A DNA stretch of 64,000 nucleotides from B10-G9 sp963712165 (GCA_963712165.1 CAVQGY010000002.1:1054001-1118000), one strand, 5' to 3'; counted from the stretch's first letter, positions 48,867-57,784 are shown. A program made the numbers and translations. The notes: generated by a model not told the origin, from the sequence alone.

Positions 48867-49334
48867 TCAATGCACATGACCGTGGTCCAGCTCTTCCGGG
48901 GTTGCTGGCCTGATGTCGGCGATCGTGATCTCAAATGTGAGGATTTTGTCCGCCAGGGGATGGTTGAAGTCCAGGGTTACAGTCTCATCATCCGCTTCGA
49001 TGATCTCGGCACTGAGCACTTCACCCTCATCGTCCCGCAGGTCAAGGAAGGTGCCTACATCAAGGGGTATTTCTTCACTGAATTCATCCTTTTGTACCAC
49101 TTCAATTGAATCCGGGTCATATTCTCCGTAAGCTTGGTCAGGCTGGATTGTGATTGTTTTCTTATCACCAACTTTCATCCCGTAGAGGGCATCTTCCAAT
49201 CCCGGGATGATCTGGCCAATACCCTGGATGAACTCGATCGGTCCTCCCTCAGCGGTGCTTTCCATAATTTCATCCTCGATGATGAGGGTGTAATCCAGTT
49301 TGACAACTAGGTTATCTTGGATAGTGTCAGCCAT
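48867..49334 (-). CDS. FKBP-type peptidyl-prolyl isomerase (SlyD-like)
   Basis: The ATG at 49334 gives 155 residues. The FKBP core is KLDYTLIIEDEIMESTAEGG with PIEFIQGIGQIIPGLEDALY and GDKKTITIQPDQAYGEYDP; an insert-in-flap chaperone domain (about 75-125) and the DFNHPLADKILTFEITI end are as in SlyD. The C-terminus (ELDHGHVH) is only mildly His-rich, unlike the metal-binding tail of E. coli SlyD. It catalyses proline isomerisation and binds unfolded chains in the cytoplasm. Confidence 0.9.
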   Translation of the reverse strand: MADTIQDNLVVKLDYTLIIEDEIMESTAEGGPIEFIQGIGQIIPGLEDALYGMKVGDKKTITIQPDQAYGEYDPDSIEVVQKDEFSEEIPLDVGTFLDLRDDEGEVLSAEIIEADDETVTLDFNHPLADKILTFEITIADIRPATPEELDHGHVH

Positions 49335-49345
49335 GATCTCTCCTA

Positions 49346-49585
49346 TCAGATTTTGTCTGCGGGACCGATCAGATCCCTGATTATATACCAGCAAAGATCA
49401 GTCAGATCGAAGAACAAGTGGTAGGTATTTTCCTGGTGATCCATTACCAGGATATGTTTGCCGTTCTCGGTCTCCCACTGCCGACCTATATTCAGAACCC
49501 GGATCTGATCGTCCCCCAGAGTGAATTCCAGTGGGATCAGTTTTCCGTCCCTGTTGAATCGGGTAGTGATCTCAATCTTTTCCAT
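49346..49585 (-). CDS. Small conserved-looking protein, unknown
   Basis: A 79-residue beta-rich protein (EITTRFNRDGKLIPLEFTLG, HILVMDHQENTYHLFFDLTD). It overlaps the CinA-domain gene end by 14 nt and precedes the FKBP gene by 11 nt, so it is clearly part of that minus-strand unit. I do not recognise a family. Confidence 0.6.
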   Translation of the reverse strand: MEKIEITTRFNRDGKLIPLEFTLGDDQIRVLNIGRQWETENGKHILVMDHQENTYHLFFDLTDLCWYIIRDLIGPADKI

Positions 49586-50060
49586 CTTTCATTAGGAACT
49601 CATACAGGAATTCCAGGGCCAGTTGGGCAATCTCCTCTTTATTTTCGATTCTGTTTCCACCCGCGTTATGCTGCAGGGTCAAGATCCTTTTCGGTGTGCT
49701 CAACCCAATCCAGGTATAACCAACGGGTTTCTCTGGCGTGCCCCCGGTTGGACCGGCAATGCCGCTCACAGCTATTCCCACATCAGCAGCCAGGGCATGG
49801 CGGACTCCCTTTGCCATCTCACGAATGGCCTCCTCACTCACCGCACCGTACTTCTCGAGTGTATCCCAAGATACTCCTAATAAGCGGACCTTGGCCCGGT
49901 AGGCATAGGCAGTGATACTGCCCAGATAATAGGTAGAGGACCCCGGGATGTTGGTGATCCTGTGCCCGATCAAACCCCCAGTGCAGGACTCCGCTATTGC
50001 CAGCCTCCACCCTCGTTTCCGCAGTTCCTGACCGACCTTCTCTTCAATATTCTCAATCAT
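49572..50060 (-). CDS. CinA C-terminal-domain amidase (PncC-like)
   Basis: A 162-residue stand-alone CinA C-terminal domain: VGQELRKRGWRLAIAESCTG, GLIGHRITNIPGSSTYYLGS, YAYRAKVRLLGVSWDTLEKY, SEEAIREMAKGVRHALAADV and VSGIAGPTGGTPEKPVGYTW. The Ser of ESCTGG is the expected nucleophile. Such proteins deamidate nicotinamide mononucleotide in NAD recycling. The start is 2 nt after the methyltransferase stop. Confidence 0.9.
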   Translation of the reverse strand: MIENIEEKVGQELRKRGWRLAIAESCTGGLIGHRITNIPGSSTYYLGSITAYAYRAKVRLLGVSWDTLEKYGAVSEEAIREMAKGVRHALAADVGIAVSGIAGPTGGTPEKPVGYTWIGLSTPKRILTLQHNAGGNRIENKEEIAQLALEFLYEFLMKDGKD

Positions 50061-50062
50061 CT

Positions 50063-50806
50063 TTACCCTTCTAATTTTTCAACCACCCAATAGTGTGACA
50101 AGCCCAGAACCTGCAGGGGTGTTTTTTCAACCAGGTAAAGAACCGACCTGATCCAGCGGCCCAACCGGGGGAATCTGCTGATGATGTTATCATATCCACC
50201 GAATATCACCCGCCTGGTGATGAACTTCACTGGCAGTTCATTGAATAGGCGCTGGAGGTCTTTCCGGCTGTAAACCCGGACATGAGGGGCCAATTTGTCA
50301 CGCAAAGGTCGGGGAAGGTAGTTGACCAGGAATTTATTCCCAAAATGATAGTTACCTTTCCAATAGACCCCATGAGTTTCAAAGGGGTACCAGCGATTGG
50401 GGCAATAGAGGATTAATCTGCCACCAGGTACAAGGACCCGGACCATTTCCTTCACAGCTTTGGCATCGTCCACGACATGTTCGATCACCTCGTTGCTGAG
50501 GATCAAATCGAAACTATCCGCAGGGAAGGGTAGGTTCTCACCTGCTCCTCCAATAACATTGGTCCCTTTCTCTTTCGCTTCGACAGCGCGGGGGATCTCA
50601 TATTCCAGGCCTACCGTCTCGCAGCCGAGGGGATCGAGGTGCTCCAGATACAAGCCAACCCCGCAGCCATTCTCTAGCAATCTGCCCTTGATACGATCGC
50701 CAGCCGCGGATTTAAGCATCTCAAGCCGCCGCTGTTGGCCGGCTCTCCAGATATAAGAGGGCTCCCCCCTCTCAGCGGCTTTGGATGATGGTTGAACGTC
50801 AATCAT
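50063..50806 (-). CDS. Class I SAM-dependent methyltransferase
   Basis: A 247-residue protein. KGRLLENGCGVGLYLEHLDP is motif I (E/DxGxGxG-like), VGLEYEIPRAVEAKEK is motif II, and DSFDLILSNEVIEHVVDDAK is the Methyltransf_11 signature. The C-terminal half (GRLILYCPNRWYPFETHGVY) suggests a small-molecule or lipid substrate. It lies directly upstream of the CinA gene. Substrate unknown. Confidence 0.82.
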   Translation of the reverse strand: MIDVQPSSKAAERGEPSYIWRAGQQRRLEMLKSAAGDRIKGRLLENGCGVGLYLEHLDPLGCETVGLEYEIPRAVEAKEKGTNVIGGAGENLPFPADSFDLILSNEVIEHVVDDAKAVKEMVRVLVPGGRLILYCPNRWYPFETHGVYWKGNYHFGNKFLVNYLPRPLRDKLAPHVRVYSRKDLQRLFNELPVKFITRRVIFGGYDNIISRFPRLGRWIRSVLYLVEKTPLQVLGLSHYWVVEKLEG

Positions 50807-50832
50807 TATTCATACCGATGCACAGAGATCAA

Positions 50833-50902
50833 ATGCCGGGCGATCACGGGGGAAAGTCCCTTCTACTGTTCCAGGGACTTTCCTTTATAATCACCCGGCA
50901 TA
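50833..50902 (-). terminator. Nested hairpin behind the MFS gene
   Basis: An inner stem GGAAAGTCCC (50851-50860) with GGGACTTTCC (50874-50883) lies inside an outer stem ATGCCGGG.GAT / ATC.CCCGGCAT reaching 50833 and 50902. No U-tract is evident on the minus strand. Confidence 0.55.
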
Positions 50903-50906
50903 AAGC

Positions 50907-52202
50907 TTAAGCTTCCTGGACTGCAAGGGCGTCTGCTTCCCGGGCAACCCGGATTCCCTCTTCTTCATCTACGCGAGTCAGCATTAAGCCGCCAGCGATG
51001 AAGAATATTATCAGGGAAATAATGCCCAATCGGCTATTGCCGAACAGCTGACTGACCAGGCCGAAGACTAGCGGGCCAAAGATGCCGGCAAATTTTCCGC
51101 TGACGCTGAAGAAGCTGAAGAATTCCGCAGACTGGGCTTTGGGTACCATGCGTCCATAGAGGGACCGGCTTAATGCCTGGGCGCCGCCCTGGACCATCGC
51201 TACTGCAAAACCCAGGATCAGGAAATGAGTGGCATTGCTCAAAAAATAACCGCCGATGGAAATTGCTGTATATACACCGAGGCTGAGGTAAATGGATTTT
51301 TTGGTGCCGATTTTCTTTGCCAGCCAGCCAAATGCAAATGAGAAGGGGATGCCCACAAATTGAACGATAAGCAAAACCATGATCAGGGATGTGTCATCAA
51401 TCCCAATTTCGTCGCCATAGGTTGTGGCCATCTTGATGATCGTGCCTATTCCATCATTATAGAGCCAGAAGGCGACCAGGAATTTGAACAGATCTCCATA
51501 CTTCCTGACCTCTTTAAAGGTTTCAACCAACCTGGAGAAACCTGCCTTGACGGGATTTTTATCGATCTCGCCCTCGTAGACTTGGCGGGGAGGTTCCGGC
51601 ACGTTCCTCCACAGCGGAATGGTAAAGAGGAGCCACCAGACAGCAACACTGGCCAATGAGATCCTGGTCATCAATACTGTCAGGTTGTCTGGAGCAAACA
51701 TGATCATGGCCAGGTTGACTGCCAGCAATATTCCGCCACCCAGGTATCCCATCGCATATCCGCGGGTTGAGACCTGGTCTATATCGTTCTTTTTGGCGAT
51801 GTGGGGAAGGAGGGAATCATAAAAGATATTGGCGCCTGCAAAACCGATATTGCCCAGAATGAACAGGGTCGAAGCCAATAACCAGTCACCTGTGGTGAGG
51901 AAGAACATGAAGGCTGTGGCAACAATACCGAGGAGGGCAAAGATGGTCAGAAAACGCTTTTTCTGACCTCTGAAATCAGCCATGGCTCCCAGAATGGGAC
52001 TGACAAGAGCGATCAATAATAAAGCGATCGAATTAGTATACGCCCAGTATGATGTGACCTGGTTGCCAGTCAAAGTTGATTCTGCGATGGTCCTGTAGTA
52101 GATCGGCAGGACTGCCGCCATAATAGTGGTCGCAAATGCTGAATTTGCCCAATCATACATCGACCAGGAATTGATGATCTTCTTGTAATTCTTTTCTTCC
52201 AT
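50907..52202 (-). CDS. UMF1/Atg22-type MFS protein
   Basis: A 431-residue 12-helix transporter. SWSMYDWANSAFATTIMAAV is the UMF1 N-terminal signature, followed by ISPILGAMADFRGQKKRFLT and a central loop. RSLYGRMVPKAQSAEFFSFF lies in the second half, with KFAGIFGPLVFGLV. The family is related to yeast Atg22, an amino-acid effluxer; bacterial substrates are not known. The C-terminus ends in a short charged tail. It has a good promoter at 52238-52265. Confidence 0.87.
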   Translation of the reverse strand: MEEKNYKKIINSWSMYDWANSAFATTIMAAVLPIYYRTIAESTLTGNQVTSYWAYTNSIALLLIALVSPILGAMADFRGQKKRFLTIFALLGIVATAFMFFLTTGDWLLASTLFILGNIGFAGANIFYDSLLPHIAKKNDIDQVSTRGYAMGYLGGGILLAVNLAMIMFAPDNLTVLMTRISLASVAVWWLLFTIPLWRNVPEPPRQVYEGEIDKNPVKAGFSRLVETFKEVRKYGDLFKFLVAFWLYNDGIGTIIKMATTYGDEIGIDDTSLIMVLLIVQFVGIPFSFAFGWLAKKIGTKKSIYLSLGVYTAISIGGYFLSNATHFLILGFAVAMVQGGAQALSRSLYGRMVPKAQSAEFFSFFSVSGKFAGIFGPLVFGLVSQLFGNSRLGIISLIIFFIAGGLMLTRVDEEEGIRVAREADALAVQEA

Positions 52203-52237
52203 GATTTCCTCCGGGAGTGGATTGGTTTGGTCATTCT

Positions 52238-52265
52238 ATTATACGATAGAACAATTGCCTTCCAA
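52238..52265 (-). promoter_or_regulatory. Promoter of the UMF1-like gene
   Basis: Minus-strand TTGGAA (52265-52260), 16-bp spacer, TATAAT (52243-52238). Confidence 0.65.
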
Positions 52266-52613
52266 GATAGTTACAGGCAGCTGCCAGTAAAGCAGCTGGA
52301 TCATCCTGGTTGATTATTTGAATCTTATTAAGGATTGGCCCTGGATAGCAGGCCGAGTTGACGAGGTGCTAAGGTCGTGCTATGATATTTTTGGACTTAT
52401 TGATATTATTCTGGCTCCGCCAAACGTTTTTAGGACTTATTTTGCCATTATTTTCTTATTATCTGCAGGACAGATCGACGAATAGATTATAAGGATATCT
52501 CGTACAGGCAGTTTAATTCCTATTTGGCAACTTAATATCTCTTTTGATCGAGATTAGAGATGGCGGGCACAGAATATTTGTGGCCGCTATTTTTTCTTAT
52601 TCTGGAGGGCATG
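52266..52613. other. Intergenic, upstream of the PIN/TRAM gene
   Basis: About 350 nt. A short direct repeat (TTTTGGACTTATTGATATTA near 52390, and TTTTAGGACTTATTTTGCCA near 52428) is the only structure noticed. Confidence 0.4.
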
Positions 52614-53666
52614 ATGAGTTTTGATTTTATTTCACGGATCATTGGCATGGTCGTATTTGGTTTATTGGGGGGATATTTCGGGGAAACCTTCGCGGGCTTC
52701 ACAGATATCTCACTCCAGGAGGGCACGGTCATCTTGGGATTGGTTGGCTCACTGTTTGGACTGGTGGTCACTCCTTTGATAACGACTCGTCCGGTCGCCT
52801 CCCTGCGCAATCTGCTCAACCAGCTGGATGCCAGGACTTTGGGTGCTGGGATGATGGGGCTTTTTGTTGGGTTGATCATAGCCGCACTGCTGGCCATCCC
52901 CCTTTCAAGGCTGCCATCTTTCCTGGGTCAGTTCTTCCCTTTCATCGGCGTAATCCTTTTCAGTTATATAGGAGTAGCGGTATTCATATCCCGCAGGAAT
53001 GATATCTTCTCGATTTTCGGCGGGAGGGTGTTCCCCTTATCTGAAAGGGGGGGCAAGGGGAGTGAAATGGAGCGGGTCATCCTGGTGGACACAAGCGTGA
53101 TCATTGACGGCAGGATTTCGGATATCGCTCAGACCGGGTTCCTGGTGGGAGAACTGCTCATCCCCCGTTTTGTGCTCGACGAGCTTCAACATATTGCTGA
53201 TTCGGCAGACGCGCTGCGGCGCCAGCGGGGAAGGCGGGGAATGGAGATCCTGGCTGAACTTCAGGAATCCAAGACTATCCCCGTCAGGATCAGTGATATC
53301 GATGTGGAAGGCACCCGGGAAGTAGATAGTAAATTAGTCATCCTGGCCCGTCAGCTGAACAGTCCTATTCTTACTAATGACTACAACCTTAATCGAGTTG
53401 CGGAAATCCAGGGAGTGCCGGTCTTGAACATCAATGAACTTGCCAACTCTGTCAAAGCCGTCTTGCTTCCGGGAGAAACTGTTGAAGTTAAGATCATCCA
53501 GGAAGGAAAGGAAAGAGGACAGGGTGTTGGTTATCTTTCTGATGGCACAATGGTCGTGGTTGAAGAAGGAAAAGATCGCATGAATGAAGATATTACATCC
53601 ACCGTCACCAAGGTGCTCCAAACGGCGGCAGGCAGGATGATCTTTGCTAAACCTGATGATATCTAA
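52614..53666 (+). CDS. PIN/TRAM-domain membrane protein (YacL-like)
   Basis: The second ATG of CATGATGAG, behind GGAGG, gives 350 residues. Four membrane helices come first (IIGMVVFGLLGGYFGE, VILGLVGSLFGLVVTPLI, LGAGMMGLFVGLIIAALLA, FPFIGVILFSYIGVAVFI). The PIN nuclease domain has D in VILVDTSVIIDGR, E in FVLDELQHIADS, D in TREVDSKLV and D in ILTNDYNL. A TRAM domain (LLPGETVEVKIIQEGKERGQ) ends the protein. The arrangement PIN/TRAM-cysS-trmH resembles the yacL region of Firmicutes. Likely an RNase or RNA-binding protein. Confidence 0.88.
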   Translation: MSFDFISRIIGMVVFGLLGGYFGETFAGFTDISLQEGTVILGLVGSLFGLVVTPLITTRPVASLRNLLNQLDARTLGAGMMGLFVGLIIAALLAIPLSRLPSFLGQFFPFIGVILFSYIGVAVFISRRNDIFSIFGGRVFPLSERGGKGSEMERVILVDTSVIIDGRISDIAQTGFLVGELLIPRFVLDELQHIADSADALRRQRGRRGMEILAELQESKTIPVRISDIDVEGTREVDSKLVILARQLNSPILTNDYNLNRVAEIQGVPVLNINELANSVKAVLLPGETVEVKIIQEGKERGQGVGYLSDGTMVVVEEGKDRMNEDITSTVTKVLQTAAGRMIFAKPDDI

Positions 53667-53684
53667 CCGCGGGAAGAAGGAATT

Positions 53685-55073
53685 ATGAGCATCAAAGTCT
53701 ATAACACTTTATCAAGGACAAAAGAGGAATTCAAAACCCTGGAGCCCGGCAAGGTGTCCATGTATGTTTGCGGCCCTACAGTGTATGACAAGGCCCATGT
53801 GGGACATGCCATGTCTGCCCTGGTCTTTGATGTGATCCGCCGCTACCTGGAATACCGAGGTTATGAAGTCCATCATGTGACCAATTACACGGATGTGGAT
53901 GACAGGATCATCCAGCGAGCAGCGGTGGAGGGGGTGGAATCCATCGAGGTAGCAGAACGCTATATCAAGGAGTACGACCGCCACTTGAAGGACCTCAACA
54001 TCCTGCCAGCCAGCAAATACCCCCGCGCTACTGATGAGATCAATAATATCGTGGAAAGCGTGGCGGACCTGGTGGATAAAGGTTTCGCTTATCCAGTTGA
54101 CGGGGATGTTTACTACCGGGTCAGGAGCTTCCCTGATTATGGCAAACTATCCGGAAGAAAACTGGAAGATATGGAAGCTGGTTTCAGGATCGACGTTGAT
54201 GACCGCAAAGAACATCCTCTGGATTTTGCCCTCTGGAAAGCCGCCAAGCCAAATGAACCCAGCTGGCCAAGCCCCTGGGGCCCCGGCCGACCTGGGTGGC
54301 ATATTGAATGTTCTGTGATGAGCCATTCCTGCCTTGGTGAGCAGATCGATATTCACGGCGGCGGAAATGACCTGGTTTTCCCACACCACGAGAACGAGAT
54401 CGCCCAGAGCGAAGCTATGCATGGTGTACAATTCGCCACCTACTGGATGCATAACGGCATGATGCAGCTTTCCGGCGCCAAGATGTCCAAGTCGATTGGC
54501 AACCTGGTCACCATTGACAGCTTTTTGGAAGAGTATGAGGCCAATGTCATGCGGATGATGGTCATTAATTCCAGCTACAGGGGACCACTTACTTTTAATG
54601 AAGAGACCATTGATCATGCTGTGAAGGCGCTCAAACGGTTGCGCTCGGCTCTGAAACCCGCCCTACCTCAGGAAGGTTGGGATAAAGACAGGCTGGTGAA
54701 CAGCGCCGCGAAGGTGAAGGAGCATTTTCAAAAGGCCATGGATGACGATTTTAATACTGCCGGCGCTTTGGGACATATCTTCGACTACGTCAAAGAGATC
54801 AATCAGGCCCGAGATGAGGGTGCGGATCAGGAAGCCCTTGACGCAGCCCAAACAGTTTTGAAGGAACTTACCAGTGTGCTGGGTCTGGACCTGGAACTGC
54901 CAGAAGTCCAGGAAGGCGCAGCGGGGGAGTTTATTGATCTATTGATCGAGATTCGGGCCAAGCTCAGGGAGGAGAAAAACTGGGATTTATCAGACTTGAT
55001 CCGGGATCAACTTGAAGAACTTGGTGTGCTGCTTGAGGATAATTCCCAGGGCACAACCTGGCATTGGAAATGA
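53685..55073 (+). CDS. cysS: Cysteinyl-tRNA synthetase
   Basis: A 462-residue class I aminoacyl-tRNA synthetase. C29 in YVCGPTVYDKAHVGHAMSAL is the first zinc ligand and HVGH (38-41) the HIGH motif. ECSVMS and FPHHENEIAQSEAM supply further zinc ligands, and KMSKS is in SGAKMSKSIGNLVTI. The DALR domain and C-terminal helices follow (LRSALKPALPQEGWDKDRL). It charges tRNA-Cys. It starts 18 nt after the PIN/TRAM gene, so the two are likely cotranscribed. No T-box was seen. Confidence 0.95.
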   Translation: MSIKVYNTLSRTKEEFKTLEPGKVSMYVCGPTVYDKAHVGHAMSALVFDVIRRYLEYRGYEVHHVTNYTDVDDRIIQRAAVEGVESIEVAERYIKEYDRHLKDLNILPASKYPRATDEINNIVESVADLVDKGFAYPVDGDVYYRVRSFPDYGKLSGRKLEDMEAGFRIDVDDRKEHPLDFALWKAAKPNEPSWPSPWGPGRPGWHIECSVMSHSCLGEQIDIHGGGNDLVFPHHENEIAQSEAMHGVQFATYWMHNGMMQLSGAKMSKSIGNLVTIDSFLEEYEANVMRMMVINSSYRGPLTFNEETIDHAVKALKRLRSALKPALPQEGWDKDRLVNSAAKVKEHFQKAMDDDFNTAGALGHIFDYVKEINQARDEGADQEALDAAQTVLKELTSVLGLDLELPEVQEGAAGEFIDLLIEIRAKLREEKNWDLSDLIRDQLEELGVLLEDNSQGTTWHWK

Positions 55074-55119
55074 GGTCGCCCTTACGATTGGCGGGTCAGA
55101 TAGGTTCTCCCAGGAAGAT

Positions 55120-55872
55120 ATGATAAAAGAATGGATTTGGGGAAGGAATCCGGTCTGGGAGGTAATTCGGGCTGGTAAGCGGAAAACCTTTCAGCTGCGG
55201 ATTGCCCGTGGTGTGAAGGTGGAAGGACGCCTGGAAGAGATCCTGAACCTTTCCCAGAAAAGATCCATCCCTGTATCGGAAGTCCCCAAGGAAATGCTTG
55301 ATGGGATCAGCAGCCATCATCAGGGAATCGCCCTGCAGGTTAGTGAGTACCCCTATGCCGGGTTGGACGAAGTTCTCCTTGAAGCCAAAAACAGGGATGA
55401 ACCTCCCCTGGTCCTATTGCTCGACACATTGAAAGATCCTCAAAATCTGGGCAGCCTGATTCGCACTGCGGAGCTGATTGGCGTTCATGGAGTTGTGCTG
55501 CCATTCAGAAGGACGGCAACCGTTACGCCGGCCGTGGTCAGCGCATCCTCCGGGGCGTGTGAACATCTCCCTATTGTCCAGGCAAATCTGGCTCAGACTA
55601 TCAACCTTCTCAAGGAACAGGGGTTGTGGGTTGTGGGTTTGGAGGGTGGCCCGGAAGCCCAACCTCCCGGGCAGATAAACCTGGATGGGCCCCTGGCTGT
55701 GGTAGTAGGAAGCGAGGCGGAAGGTATGCGGGGACTGGTAAGATCTTCCTGTGATTTTCTGCTGCGGCTTCCCATGCGAGGGCAAATTGATTCCCTGAAT
55801 GCAGCAGTAGCAGGCTCGGTGGCCCTCTATTTAGTCTGGCAAGCGAGGGGTTTTCATGGGGCTCGAGACTAA
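55120..55872 (+). CDS. SpoU/TrmH-family RNA 2'-O-methyltransferase (RlmB-like)
   Basis: The ATG at 55120, with AGGA upstream, gives 250 residues. The N-terminal substrate-binding domain is WIWGRNPVWEVIRAGKRKTF. The knotted SPOUT domain follows with LLLDTLKDPQNLGSLIRTAE, GVVLPFRRTATVTPAVVSAS, LAVVVGSEAEGMRGLVRSSC and MRGQIDSLNAAVAGSVALYL, the three SpoU motifs in order. It methylates the ribose of a nucleotide in rRNA or tRNA using S-adenosylmethionine. The pairing with cysS is typical. Confidence 0.9.
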   Translation: MIKEWIWGRNPVWEVIRAGKRKTFQLRIARGVKVEGRLEEILNLSQKRSIPVSEVPKEMLDGISSHHQGIALQVSEYPYAGLDEVLLEAKNRDEPPLVLLLDTLKDPQNLGSLIRTAELIGVHGVVLPFRRTATVTPAVVSASSGACEHLPIVQANLAQTINLLKEQGLWVVGLEGGPEAQPPGQINLDGPLAVVVGSEAEGMRGLVRSSCDFLLRLPMRGQIDSLNAAVAGSVALYLVWQARGFHGARD

Positions 55873-55941
55873 CTGAACCCATTGACTGTAATCATGATAA
55901 CTGATAAACTTTTGCTCTGTCGATGTGACCCGACTGTGCAC

Positions 55942-55970
55942 TTGCCTCGTATATTTCCATCTGATATAAT
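55942..55970 (+). promoter_or_regulatory. Promoter of the tRNA-tuf array
   Basis: TTGCCT (55942-55947), exact 17-bp spacer, TATAAT (55965-55970), about 35 nt before the first tRNA. Confidence 0.75.
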
Positions 55971-56004
55971 GCCTTGGCTGGCAAGAGCAGATGATGGCAA
56001 CTGC

Positions 56005-56077
56005 GCCGACGTAGCTCAATCGGTAGAGCAGTCGCTTTGTAAGCGACCGGTCATGGGTTCGAGTCCCATCGTCGGCT
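56005..56077 (+). tRNA. tRNA-Thr (UGU)
   Basis: Acceptor GCCGACG/CGTCGGC, D-arm GCTC/GAGC, anticodon stem GTCGC/GCGAC around TTTGTAA (anticodon TGT), T-arm ATGGG/CCCAT with TTCGAGT. Discriminator T; CCA not encoded. Confidence 0.95.
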
Positions 56078-56116
56078 CCTGGAATTGCGTTCACGCAGTT
56101 CACAACAAAATAATCC

Positions 56117-56199
56117 GGGCGGATACCGAAGTGGCCAAACGGGGCTGACTGTAAATCAGCTGGCAAACGCCTACGGAGGTTCGAATCCTTCTCCGCCCA
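56117..56199 (+). tRNA. tRNA-Tyr (GUA)
   Basis: Acceptor GGGCGGA/TCCGCCC, anticodon stem GCTGA/TCAGC around CTGTAAA (anticodon GTA), a long class II variable arm, T-arm GGAGG-type with TTCGAAT. Discriminator A. Confidence 0.95.
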
Positions 56200-56260
56200 C
56201 CTGGACTAAGAGCTGCAGGAGTTCTTAACTTCTGACAGCTTCTAGTTATGTAAAATGCCA

Positions 56261-56332
56261 GCCCTCGTAGCTCAGGGGTAGAGCGCATTCTTGGTAAGAA
56301 TGAGGTCATGGGTTCAATTCCCATCGGGGGCT
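56261..56332 (+). tRNA. tRNA-Thr (GGU)
   Basis: Acceptor GCCCTCG/CGGGGGC with one T-G pair, D-arm GCTC/GAGC, anticodon stem CATTC/GAATG around TTGGTAA (anticodon GGT), T-arm ATGGG/CCCAT with TTCAATT. It lies 52 nt before tuf. Confidence 0.95.
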
Positions 56333-56384
56333 CTGGTAACAGTGATTTTGCGTTTTAGGACTTGTAGCTTTAAGGAGAAGAATT

Positions 56385-57587
56385 ATGGCGAAAGAGAAAT
56401 TTGAACGAAACAAACCGCACCTGAATGTGGGAACGATGGGACACATCGACCATGGGAAGACCACCTTGACAGCGGCGATCACAAAAGTGGCGGCGATGCA
56501 GGGATTCGGAGAATTTGTGGCCTTCGACCAGATCGACAAAGCCCCGGAAGAAAAAGAGCGAGGGATCACGATCAGCATCTCGCACGTGGAATACGAGACC
56601 GAGAAGAGGCACTATGCGCACGTGGACATGCCGGGACACCGGGACTACATCAAGAACATGATCACGGGAGCAGCCCAGGTAGATGGGGCGATCCTGGTAG
56701 TGGCGGCATCAGATGGGCCGATGCCGCAGACCCGGGAACACCTGCTGCTGGCGAGACAGGTGGAAGTGCCGAGCGTGGTGGTGTACCTGAACAAGGTAGA
56801 CCAGATGGACGATCCGGAACTGCTGGAGCTGGTGGAGCTGGAACTGCGGGAGCTGTTGAACGAGTACGGCTTCCCGGGAGACGAGACACCGATCGTGAAG
56901 GGCAGTGCCCTGCATGCCTTGGAGAGCACCAGTGAAGACGTGGAAGCGCCGGAATACGAGAGTGTCCGAGAGCTGCTGCGAGTGGTGGATGAGTACATCC
57001 CAGAGCCTCCGCGCGAGGTAGACAAACCGTTCATGATGCCGGTGGAAGATGTGTTCACGATCAAGGGGCGGGGCACGGTAGTGACGGGCAGGATCGAGAG
57101 AGGCAGGATCCACACAGGAGACCCGGTAGAGATCGTAGGATTGCAGGACAAGGTGATGGACACCGTGGTGACGGGCGTGGAAATGTTCCACAAGATCCTG
57201 GACGATGGCCAGGCAGGAGACAATGTAGGTCTGCTGCTGAGAGGCGTGGACCGGGACCAGGTGGAGCGCGGAATGGTGATCGCCAAACCGAAGAGCATCC
57301 AGCCGCACACCAAATTCAACGCTGAGGTCGTGGTATTGAAACCGGAAGAAGGTGGACGGCACAAACCGTTCTTCTCCGGGTACCGGCCGCAGTTCTATAT
57401 CAAGACCATTGACGTGACAGGAGCGATCACCCTGCCGGAAGGTGTGGAGATGGTCATGCCAGGCGACAACGTGAATATGCAGGTGGAACTGATCGTTCCT
57501 ATCGCGTTGGAGCAGGGTGGTAAATTCGCTATTCGCGAAGGTGGCTTGACGGTTGCGTCCGGCGTGGTCACCGAGATACTCGAGTAG
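56385..57587 (+). CDS. tuf: Elongation factor Tu
   Basis: A 400-residue EF-Tu. G1 is GTMGHIDHGKTTLTAAI, G2 lies in EEKERGITISI, G3 is DMPGHRDYIKNMITG (instead of DCPGHADY), G4 is NKVDQMDDPEL and G5 is GSAL. Domains 2 and 3 are complete (GRGTVVTGRIERGRIHTGDP, PGDNVNMQVELIVPIALEQG). It brings aminoacyl-tRNA to the ribosome. The Arg for Ala in the switch II HxDY segment is unusual but may be a feature of this lineage. Codon use is strongly biased, as expected for a highly expressed gene. Confidence 0.97.
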   Translation: MAKEKFERNKPHLNVGTMGHIDHGKTTLTAAITKVAAMQGFGEFVAFDQIDKAPEEKERGITISISHVEYETEKRHYAHVDMPGHRDYIKNMITGAAQVDGAILVVAASDGPMPQTREHLLLARQVEVPSVVVYLNKVDQMDDPELLELVELELRELLNEYGFPGDETPIVKGSALHALESTSEDVEAPEYESVRELLRVVDEYIPEPPREVDKPFMMPVEDVFTIKGRGTVVTGRIERGRIHTGDPVEIVGLQDKVMDTVVTGVEMFHKILDDGQAGDNVGLLLRGVDRDQVERGMVIAKPKSIQPHTKFNAEVVVLKPEEGGRHKPFFSGYRPQFYIKTIDVTGAITLPEGVEMVMPGDNVNMQVELIVPIALEQGGKFAIREGGLTVASGVVTEILE

Positions 57588-57616
57588 GAATTTCCAAGTA
57601 TTAAAGGTAGTCATCT

Positions 57617-57784
57617 ATGGCGAGAAAAAAAGGTATCAGACCGGTAATTACCCTGGAGTGCACAGAGTGCAACGAGCGGAATTACACGTCTGAGAAAAAT
57701 AGAAGAAATGACCCGAACCGCCTCGAGCTGAAGAAATTCTGCTCGAGGTGCAGGAAGCACACGCTGCATAGGGAAACAAAGTAA
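57617..57784 (+). CDS. rpmG: Ribosomal protein bL33
   Basis: A 55-residue protein that begins MARKKGIRPVITLECTECNE and ends KKFCSRCRKHTLHRETK. The CTEC and CSRC pairs form the zinc ribbon, so this is the Cys-containing (C+) form of L33. It lies between tuf and trnW, in the usual order of the secE-nusG block. It is an intact short gene with AGGTAG-like SD. Confidence 0.95.
   Translation: MARKKGIRPVITLECTECNERNYTSEKNRRNDPNRLELKKFCSRCRKHTLHRETK

Noticed and set aside
53640..53685. T-box or other leader before cysS
   Set aside because: Only 18 nt separate it from the upstream gene, with no T-box sequence.
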